From Campylobacter pinnipediorum subsp. pinnipediorum (lineage in GTDB: Bacteria > Campylobacterota > Campylobacteria > Campylobacterales > Campylobacteraceae): a stretch of DNA of 64,000 nucleotides. How positions within the stretch are numbered: position 1 is the stretch's first letter; every line of letters begins with the position of its first letter. The notes below the pieces were generated by a model. The model had not been told where the DNA came from. It saw only the letters and a program-made list of their open reading frames with translations, and ran no database searches. Made by a program: the position numbers and the translations under genes. Below are positions 15,589-21,499 of this stretch, piece after piece. The stretch lies in the NCBI RefSeq assembly GCF_002021925.1, contig NZ_CP012546.1, positions 434,001-498,000 on the forward strand, in the 5' to 3' direction.

Positions 15589-16341
15589 ATGAAAGAGTTT
15601 AAACAATTTATATTAAATTATCCAAAAATAGCATACTATGTAAATAATATAGATGAATATAAGAATTTAAAAAATGTTAAAGCAATTATTGGTGATAACT
15701 TACCGAGTAATTATGATATTGAGAAAAATGCTGATAGCTACGAAATTTACAATGAAACACTTTTGGCATCAAAAAATAAAGATGATATTGATACATTTAA
15801 ATTTTTGTTATCACAAACATTAGAAAACAAGATAGTATTAGTAGAACTTCTTGGATATTGTGATGTTTTACCATTAAATTTAGGATGCTATTTAATCATA
15901 GAACAATCAGAATTTGCAAGTATGCAAAAACACAAAGATGGCTATTTTTTAATAGATGATGAAAGATATTATTTAGTTGAAACAAGTGATGAAAAAGAAC
16001 TTAATGATTTGTATAAAAATAATTTTAAATATAGTTATCATTTTAATACAAAAACATATACAAAGATACCTGATGAATATGCTTATATTAAATTTTTTAA
16101 AGGAAGAATAAGAAATAGAATCTCTAATTTATTAGGTGATTTGAATGATTTATTGGCTGATAATACCAGATTGCTTTATGTCTTGTTTAATATTGTAAAA
16201 GAACAGATGAATAAACAACAAAGAGAACAATTTAAATTTATTATAGATAAGTATCCATCAGAACAAGAAATTAATAATATTTTACAAAGATTAAAAAATA
16301 TTGATGAAATAGTATGGTCTTTAAAGACAAATAATTTTTAA
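15589..16341 (+). CDS. Uncharacterised protein of the fibre/radical SAM island
   Basis: 250 residues, no signal or membrane span, not recognised. Very rich in Asn, Asp, Lys and Tyr. Parts are an N-terminal KEFKQFILNYPKIAYYVNNI, a central beta region (YFLIDDERYYLVET) and a C-terminal helical part with RRISN-type and QMNKQQREQFKFIIDKYP segments. It lies 12 bases after the fibre gene and 11 before the first radical SAM gene, with a GGGG ribosome site. It may be a fibre chaperone, a peptide-recognition partner for the maturases, or both. Notably AT-rich compared with the tail genes. Confidence 0.6.
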   Translation: MKEFKQFILNYPKIAYYVNNIDEYKNLKNVKAIIGDNLPSNYDIEKNADSYEIYNETLLASKNKDDIDTFKFLLSQTLENKIVLVELLGYCDVLPLNLGCYLIIEQSEFASMQKHKDGYFLIDDERYYLVETSDEKELNDLYKNNFKYSYHFNTKTYTKIPDEYAYIKFFKGRIRNRISNLLGDLNDLLADNTRLLYVLFNIVKEQMNKQQREQFKFIIDKYPSEQEINNILQRLKNIDEIVWSLKTNNF

Positions 16342-16352
16342 AAAGGTAAATA

Positions 16353-17555
16353 ATGAAAATAACGGAAAAAATAAATAAAATAAAAGATGAGAGATGTTAT
16401 CAAATTTTTACAAATTTATCTTGTAACTTAGATTGTTCGTATTGCTATGAAAAGTCTAAATTTAATAAAGTAAATAAATTTGAATATATAAAAGAGTTTT
16501 TAGATATTTGTATGAAGCAAGATAAAAACAAATTTAAAATTATGGCACTTGATTTTATTGGTGGAGAGCCTTTTTTGGTGGTTGATTTGTTGGAAAAAAT
16601 AACAGATTATTGTTTGAGTAAATATAAAGAATTTGGATTTAAATATTTTAGATTATATTTTTCATCAAATACAACTTTAATGAAAAATAAAAAAGTTCAA
16701 GAATATATATTAAAACACAAAGACTATATCTTTATAGGAGTGAGTATTGATGGTGTAAAAGAAACACACAATAAAAACAGAGTATATCTAAAAAGCAGGA
16801 AAGGCTCATTTGATGATGTTATTGAAGGACTTGAATGGTTGCTTGAAAACATAGGACATGAACATGTAAATGTCAAACAAACTTTTACAAAAGAAACTGC
16901 TGATAAATATGCAGAAGGAGTTGATTTTATCTTTAAAAAAGGAGTAACTGCAATAAATGCTAATTTTATATTTGAAGATACCTATGATTTAAAATGGTCA
17001 GAGACACAGACTTTAGAAATGTTTGATTTAATGGATAAAGCAGTAGAAGCTGGCTATGATGAAAAAGTAATATTTAATTTTGTATTTAATAAAGGAAAAT
17101 CAAATGTTAATATTGGAAATTTTACAAGATTAAAACATAAGATAGTTTCTACTGAAAATGCTTGCGGATCTTGCAAACATATGTCTTGTATAGGTTTTGA
17201 TAAAAAGGTTTATGGCTGTTCAAGATTTATGACTATGCTTAAAGATGGTGTTGAATTGGGCGTTTTAAAAGATGGCAAGATAACTCCTGCTAACAACAGA
17301 GATGATTTTGCAAATGAAATATTAAATCAATACAAGCAAAGACCAAAAGAGTGTCAAATTTGCCCAGTGCAATTAGCTTGTTCTACTTGTGTAGCAATCC
17401 CATATGAGTACAATAAAATAGATATTAAATCATATTTAGATCAGAAAAAACAGTGTGGTTTTACTTGGGCAAGAGTTGTTTCAAGTTTGTATTATAAATT
17501 ATTAAAAGAGAAGCAAAACATAATCAAAGAAAAGAAAAAAAAGAGGGGATTTTAA
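16353..17555 (+). CDS. Radical SAM/SPASM peptide maturase-like enzyme
   Basis: 400 residues. The radical SAM cluster motif CxxxCxxC is at Cys24, Cys28 and Cys31 (SCNLDCSYCYE), the SAM-binding GGEP at 70-73, and SIDG at 131-134. A C-terminal SPASM-like region has Cys271, 274, 279, 289, then 334, 337, 343, 346 and 368, enough for two auxiliary [4Fe-4S] clusters. Such enzymes install thioether or C-C links in ribosomal peptides or oxidise Cys/Ser in sulfatases. The Cys-rich fibre end encoded nearby is the obvious candidate substrate. It overlaps the next gene by 1 base. Confidence 0.85.
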   Translation: MKITEKINKIKDERCYQIFTNLSCNLDCSYCYEKSKFNKVNKFEYIKEFLDICMKQDKNKFKIMALDFIGGEPFLVVDLLEKITDYCLSKYKEFGFKYFRLYFSSNTTLMKNKKVQEYILKHKDYIFIGVSIDGVKETHNKNRVYLKSRKGSFDDVIEGLEWLLENIGHEHVNVKQTFTKETADKYAEGVDFIFKKGVTAINANFIFEDTYDLKWSETQTLEMFDLMDKAVEAGYDEKVIFNFVFNKGKSNVNIGNFTRLKHKIVSTENACGSCKHMSCIGFDKKVYGCSRFMTMLKDGVELGVLKDGKITPANNRDDFANEILNQYKQRPKECQICPVQLACSTCVAIPYEYNKIDIKSYLDQKKQCGFTWARVVSSLYYKLLKEKQNIIKEKKKKRGF

Positions 17556-18409
17556 TGCTAAATTTAAATATAAGAATGACTAATGATTGTAATATGAATT
17601 GTAGCTTTTGTCATTTAAAAGAAGATATGAAAAATAAAAAGAAAATAGATATAGTGTCTTTTGCGGATTATTATATTCAAGAGAAGTTAAACAATGGGAT
17701 TGAATTTAGTAGTTTCACAATATCCGGTGGAGAGCCGTTATTGCATATTAAAGAACTTGAAAATTTATTAAATGTACTCTTAAAATATGATAATGATGGA
17801 GAAAAGTCTATTCAAATTATGACTAATGGTACTTTTATAGACAATGCATTTGTAAAAACTTTCAATGAGTTTGAGAACATAAGCTTTGTAATCTCTTTTG
17901 ATAATACTGACAATAAAGATATATATAATTTATGCAATATGTCACCTTTTGGGCTATCGGTTTTAAACAGTATTTCAAATCTTAAAAACAAAAAAATAAG
18001 AATTGTTATAGATAATTTTAGAGATGATTTATTTGAACTAAAAACATATCAGCTATACACAGCCTTACAAAAACCAAGAGTGCAAATAGCACTAAATTAT
18101 GAAAAAGTAAAAGACTTAACAATTGAAGATGCGTATTATTTAGTAAGAAGTATAGAGAGATTTAAGCAGTTAGATATGTATTATATGGTTGATTTTACTC
18201 ATCTTTTTCACCATAATTGCAATTGTTCAAATAGCAAAATTATTACACCGCAAGGAGAAACATTACAAACTGCTGACAAATATGGCAGCCCTTTTGAAAC
18301 TTATGGCTGTTCTAATCTCATAAATCGTGGGATGAGCTTAGAATTATATAAAGTGTTTGCAAGGCTTATAGATGCTAGCAAAATACCATCCGAATTTATA
18401 GAAGACTAA
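17555..18409 (+). CDS. Second radical SAM enzyme of the fibre island
   Basis: 284 residues. CxxxCxxC at Cys12, 16 and 19 (NDCNMNCSFCH), ISGGEPLLH at 56-64, and SFDN as the following strand. The C-terminal part has HHNCNCSNSK and YGCSN, a partial set of further ligands, so it is shorter than the first enzyme. The stop of the upstream gene and this ATG share one base, so the two enzymes are probably made together. The role is unknown; a peptide or fibre modification is inferred from context. Confidence 0.8.
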   Translation: MLNLNIRMTNDCNMNCSFCHLKEDMKNKKKIDIVSFADYYIQEKLNNGIEFSSFTISGGEPLLHIKELENLLNVLLKYDNDGEKSIQIMTNGTFIDNAFVKTFNEFENISFVISFDNTDNKDIYNLCNMSPFGLSVLNSISNLKNKKIRIVIDNFRDDLFELKTYQLYTALQKPRVQIALNYEKVKDLTIEDAYYLVRSIERFKQLDMYYMVDFTHLFHHNCNCSNSKIITPQGETLQTADKYGSPFETYGCSNLINRGMSLELYKVFARLIDASKIPSEFIED

Positions 18410-18419
18410 GGATAGTTAT

Positions 18420-18785
18420 ATGATGAAACATAGAGTTAATGTTAAGCCTTTTAGTAAAGATAAGTTTGAACTTGTAGAAGATTTTATCTTTGATGGTGTA
18501 AAGATACCAAAAGGTTATAAAACAAATGGGGCAAACATACCTAGAATTTTATGGTGTTTCTTTCCTCCAAATAGTCCTGAGTATTTATCGGCTATTGTCG
18601 TACATGATTATTTATGTGATGTAGCTGATAGCACTATCAAAGATGACACACTCAAAAATGTGAGCTTTAAATATGCTGATGATATGTTTTTAAAGGCTCT
18701 TTTAGAGTTAAAAGTGAATAAATTTAAGTCTAAGCTATTTTATTATAGTTGTAGATTTTATCACAAATTTAAATATGAAATTTAA
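18420..18785 (+). CDS. DUF1353 protein
   Basis: 121 residues matching DUF1353: VEDFIFDGVKIPKGYKTNGANIPRILWCFFPP then AIVVHDYLCDV, with the conserved HDYL motif. DUF1353 is common in phage lysis or tail regions and has a possible metal-dependent fold, with no proven function. It begins ATGATG (18420 or 18423) 10 bases after the second radical SAM gene, and precedes the tail sheath. Confidence 0.75.
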   Translation: MMKHRVNVKPFSKDKFELVEDFIFDGVKIPKGYKTNGANIPRILWCFFPPNSPEYLSAIVVHDYLCDVADSTIKDDTLKNVSFKYADDMFLKALLELKVNKFKSKLFYYSCRFYHKFKYEI

Positions 18786-18800
18786 TAAAAGGAGTGAATT

Positions 18801-19961
18801 ATGGCAGCAAAATATGGTGTAAATGTAACCATAAGTGCCGAGGCGGCAAGACCTATAGCAGTAGAAAGTACTACACCTATAGGCATAGCAGGATATGAGG
18901 AAGTGCTAGAAGATGGGATACATTTTTATATGACAACCAAAAAGGCACTTGAGGCACTTGATGAAAAGTACGAGCAGAAAAAATCAAGCTCTGAGACCTT
19001 TAAAAAAGGCAGCATCTATAAGGCTTTAAAGGCTATAGATGATCAAGCTGTAAACACTCAAATCATCTTATCTGTATTTAGCAAAGATAATGACGAAGAG
19101 ACAAATGATGAAGTTACGGCTTGCAAACAAGCTATAAACAACTTTAAGAATGCAAAGGCAAAAACAGCTTATAGACCAAATATCATAATAGCACCTGGAT
19201 TTAGCCACGAAGATGCAATAAAGGTTGAGATAGAAAGCACGGCTAAAAAGCTAAAAGCTACTGGTATAGTAGATATAAAAGCAAGTAGTGCAAGTGAAGC
19301 TATAGGTAAAATGGGTGCTTTTGGAACAAGAAGGCTAATAGCTGCTTATCCAAATGTAAAGACATGGGATGAGGAAAATAACGAGTATGAATACACTCCA
19401 CAATCAGCTCGCATTGCTGGAATGATAGCTTATGTTGATGGGCAAAGTGAGTTTGGATATAGTGATAGCTACTCAAACAGAGTTATGGGCGGTGTGTTTG
19501 GCACTGAGGTTGATATAGACTTTGAACTAGGTGAAACTTGCACGGCTGATGAGCTTCGTGGGGCAAAAATTTCAACTGTGATAAGAGAGCAAGGATTTCG
19601 TGCTTGGGGCGGTGAGACAAGTGATATAGACAGTATATGGCAAGATCTAGCAAGAGTTAGAATATTTGATCGTATAAGCGAAGCAACTCAAAAAGGTGTG
19701 CTTTTTGCGATAGATAGAAAGGCAAGTGAGCTATATCACGCTAAAAGAAGCGTGGAAGAACTTTTAAGATCATTAGTGGGTGCTAAGGTCTTGCTTGGAT
19801 TTGAGCTATCTTGGAGTGAGAAAAATACAGATGCAACAGTAACTGCTGGTAAGTTTTATCTTGATGTTAGAATGCAAAATAATCCTATAGTGAAACAATT
19901 AACACTAGATTTTATCTATGTAGATAGCTATTCAAAATTGTTATTAGAAGATTTGAAATAG
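18801..19961 (+). CDS. Contractile tail sheath protein FI
   Basis: 386 residues of the P2 gpFI/Mu gpL-like sheath family. It opens YGVNVTISAEAARPIAVESTT and contains a PNIIIAPGFS segment near residue 130. DSYSNRVMGGVF, GETCTADELRGAKISTVIREQGFRAWGGET and a late VARVRIFDRI-type stretch complete the signature. It forms the contracting sheath around the tube. Ribosome site AAAGGAGTG. A 164-bp gap with hairpins follows. Confidence 0.9.
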   Translation: MAAKYGVNVTISAEAARPIAVESTTPIGIAGYEEVLEDGIHFYMTTKKALEALDEKYEQKKSSSETFKKGSIYKALKAIDDQAVNTQIILSVFSKDNDEETNDEVTACKQAINNFKNAKAKTAYRPNIIIAPGFSHEDAIKVEIESTAKKLKATGIVDIKASSASEAIGKMGAFGTRRLIAAYPNVKTWDEENNEYEYTPQSARIAGMIAYVDGQSEFGYSDSYSNRVMGGVFGTEVDIDFELGETCTADELRGAKISTVIREQGFRAWGGETSDIDSIWQDLARVRIFDRISEATQKGVLFAIDRKASELYHAKRSVEELLRSLVGAKVLLGFELSWSEKNTDATVTAGKFYLDVRMQNNPIVKQLTLDFIYVDSYSKLLLEDLK

Positions 19962-20054
19962 CTTTAAAGAATGAGTAAAAAGGCTAAAACCTTACTTGGT
20001 GTGATTAAGGCTTACGATTAGTAAGGCGTATCACGGTAACTTTAGGGGTTTTGA

Positions 20055-20104
20055 AAGGGCTTTAGCCCTTCATCGTAAAGCTAGGCTTTGCCTAGCTGCG
20101 AAGT
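20055..20104 (+). repeat. Paired hairpin repeat upstream of tail tube gene
   Basis: First hairpin AAGGGC-TTTA-GCCCTT (20057-20072 area). Directly after it comes TCGTAAAG-[CTAGGC]-TTT-[GCCTAG]-CTGCGAAGT at 20073-20104. It is a member of the repeat family with conserved flanks and a different 6-bp stem. It may process or stabilise the sheath/tube mRNA. Confidence 0.65.
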
Positions 20105-20125
20105 AAAAGTAAAAATAAGGAGTAA

Positions 20126-20644
20126 ATGATGGCAAGAAGACAAATACCACAAATAGTGCAAGAAGCTAATGTTTATGTTGATGGACAAGGTTACCTAGGG
20201 GTAACCAAAAAGCTAAAGCTTCCTACAATAGAGTTTGAAACACTAGAAACTAAAGGTGCTTTGAGTGCTGAGTATTCAATGGGTGTATTAAAGGCAACAG
20301 AGATTGAGTTTACTATAAATAAAATAGATAAAAACGAGTTTAATGCACTTGGGGTTAATGTGTTTAAAAACAGAGTGCCTTTGCTTTTTAAAGCTTCTAT
20401 ATATGAAAGCGGAAAAGAGAAGAAAGCACCACTATCTTTAGCAATTACAGGTGATTTTAAAAGCTATGAGATAACAGAGCTTGAGAGCGGAAAAGAACTT
20501 GAAATAACAGCAAAGATGTCAGCTCATTTTATAGATCTAAAAATAGACAATACACAACTAATACTAAAAGATGTAGAAAATATGATATGTGTTGTTGGTG
20601 GGGTTGATTATATGGCTGATGTAAGAGCAAATTTAGGAGAATAG
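20126..20644 (+). CDS. Tail tube protein FII
   Basis: 172 residues of the P2 gpFII family: IPQIVQEANVYVDGQGYLGVTKKLKLP is the family opening, with LKATEIEFTINKIDKNEFNALG in the middle. It forms the inner tube through which DNA passes. Starts ATGATG (20126 or 20129) after TAAGGAGT. One base separates it from gpE. Confidence 0.88.
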   Translation: MMARRQIPQIVQEANVYVDGQGYLGVTKKLKLPTIEFETLETKGALSAEYSMGVLKATEIEFTINKIDKNEFNALGVNVFKNRVPLLFKASIYESGKEKKAPLSLAITGDFKSYEITELESGKELEITAKMSAHFIDLKIDNTQLILKDVENMICVVGGVDYMADVRANLGE

Positions 20645-20645
20645 T

Positions 20646-20888
20646 ATGAGAAAAACAACAGTTAAATTAGAAGTAAAAGGCGAAGAGATAGAAGTTTATG
20701 CTCCAACAGTAAGAGCTGTAAGAATGGCAAGTAGTGGTTCTAAAAGTGAAATAGAACAGTCTATTAAAATATGTGCTGTGTGTGCAAATATGACAGAAAA
20801 AGAGATTGATGAGCTTGATATGCAAGATTTTAATGCTATACAAAAAGTGGTGCAGGATTTTTTAGGCGTGGCAGGGGTTGTAGCTTAG
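20646..20888 (+). CDS. Tail assembly chaperone E (unshifted product)
   Basis: 80 residues, like P2 gpE/Mu gp41. It carries KTTVKLEVKGEEIEVYAPTVRAVRMAS and ends VAGVVA. It works with the frameshifted longer form to load the tape measure. The slippery heptamer T TTT TTA at 20858-20864 lies 8 codons before its stop. Confidence 0.8.
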   Translation: MRKTTVKLEVKGEEIEVYAPTVRAVRMASSGSKSEIEQSIKICAVCANMTEKEIDELDMQDFNAIQKVVQDFLGVAGVVA

Positions 20889-21007
20889 AAGCTATAGCCC
20901 TTGTGGCTTATACACTTCACTTTGGTTATGAAGAGATAAATAATATGTCTTATGATGAATTTAGTGAGTTTGTAAAGATTTGCGAAGAGATTAATGAGAA
21001 GCGGTAA
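20646..21007 (+). CDS. Tail assembly chaperone E+E' (-1 frameshift product)
   Basis: A -1 slip at 20858-20864 (GAT TTT TTA read again from base 20864) continues the frame for 47 codons to TAA at 21005-21007. The extension reads RGRGCSLEAIALVAYTLHFG... and ends CEEINEKR, with features of the E' half of P2-type tail chaperones. The frame has no start codon of its own and would otherwise leave an unexplained 120-bp open segment. Total length would be about 120 residues. Confidence 0.75.
20858..20864 (+). promoter_or_regulatory. Programmed -1 frameshift slippery site
   Basis: T TTT TTA heptamer in the zero frame of gpE (codons GAT TTT TTA GGC), matching the X XXY YYZ rule. Its place near the end of a tail chaperone gene before the tape measure matches the known phage pattern. 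Confidence 0.75.
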
Positions 21008-21033
21008 AAAAACGACAACTGCTTGTCGTTTTT
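21008..21033 (+). terminator. Rho-independent terminator after E/E'
   Basis: AAAAACGACAA (21008-21018), 4-nt loop, TTGTCGTTTTT (21023-21033): perfect 11-bp stem with a U-rich end, immediately after the E' stop. It would stop transcription before the cargo region, so the tape measure may need readthrough or its own promoter. Confidence 0.7.
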
Positions 21034-21039
21034 AGCTTC

Positions 21040-21166
21040 GCAAGGCAAGGCGATGCGGATTTATCCGCCGCCGAAGCATGAGCCGTAGTTTGCAAGGCAA
21101 GGCGATGTTGCAAAGCAACCGCCGAAGTAATAAGTCGTAAAGATGAGCTTGGCTCATCTGCGAAGT
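21040..21166 (+). repeat. Cluster of three variable-stem hairpin repeats
   Basis: Two copies of GCAAGGCAAGGCGATG-[stem]-CGCCGAAG: 21040-21076 with stem CGGAT/ATCCG, and 21092-21127 with TTGC/GCAA. Then one copy of TCGTAAAG-[ATGAGC]-TTG-[GCTCAT]-CTGCGAAGT at 21135-21166. Flanks are conserved while stems differ but stay self-complementary. Confidence 0.75.
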
Positions 21167-21179
21167 AAAGATAAGCAAG

Positions 21180-21476
21180 CTATATGTCTTTGTATATATA
21201 GTCTTGCTTTGCTTTGTTTTTACTAAATAGTTTTTTGCATGAAAAGCATAGTATAGGCAAGATAATTTCTTTAAAAGTTGCAAACGAAAATATAAGTATT
21301 GGGGATAAAAATATATATATTAAAACAGACCAAAAAAATGTAGCTATAAATTTAGCAAAAAGTTCATCTTCTGGTTCAAAAGGAACATTGATAAATAATG
21401 CTATAAATATTGCAACAAAGCTTATAGCTATATATAAATTTACCTGTGTTAAATCATCTAATTTTTTCATAGGCAT
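21180..21476 (-). CDS. Two-helix membrane protein, probable prophage cargo (moron)
   Basis: 98 residues with hydrophobic helices at about 12-30 and 45-70, a PFEPEDELFA loop between them, and a basic C-terminal tail (CKKLFSKNKAKQ). It is opposite in strand to the tail operon and sits between a terminator/hairpin cluster and the tape measure gene. Such lone reversed genes are often lysogenic-conversion or superinfection-immunity genes. A TATAAT box lies directly before the ATG, with no Shine-Dalgarno, so a leaderless mRNA or an internal start (MKKLDD) is possible. A plus-strand ORF over it looks like a shadow. Confidence 0.5.
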   Translation of the reverse strand: MPMKKLDDLTQVNLYIAISFVAIFIALFINVPFEPEDELFAKFIATFFWSVLIYIFLSPILIFSFATFKEIILPILCFSCKKLFSKNKAKQDYIYKDI

Positions 21477-21499
21477 ATTATAGTAAAAAAGGAATTAAA

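Noticed and set aside
21214-21483. Plus-strand 89-residue frame over the cargo gene
   Set aside because: It lacks hydrophobic or domain pattern and a ribosome site, whereas the minus-strand frame gives a well-formed two-helix membrane protein.
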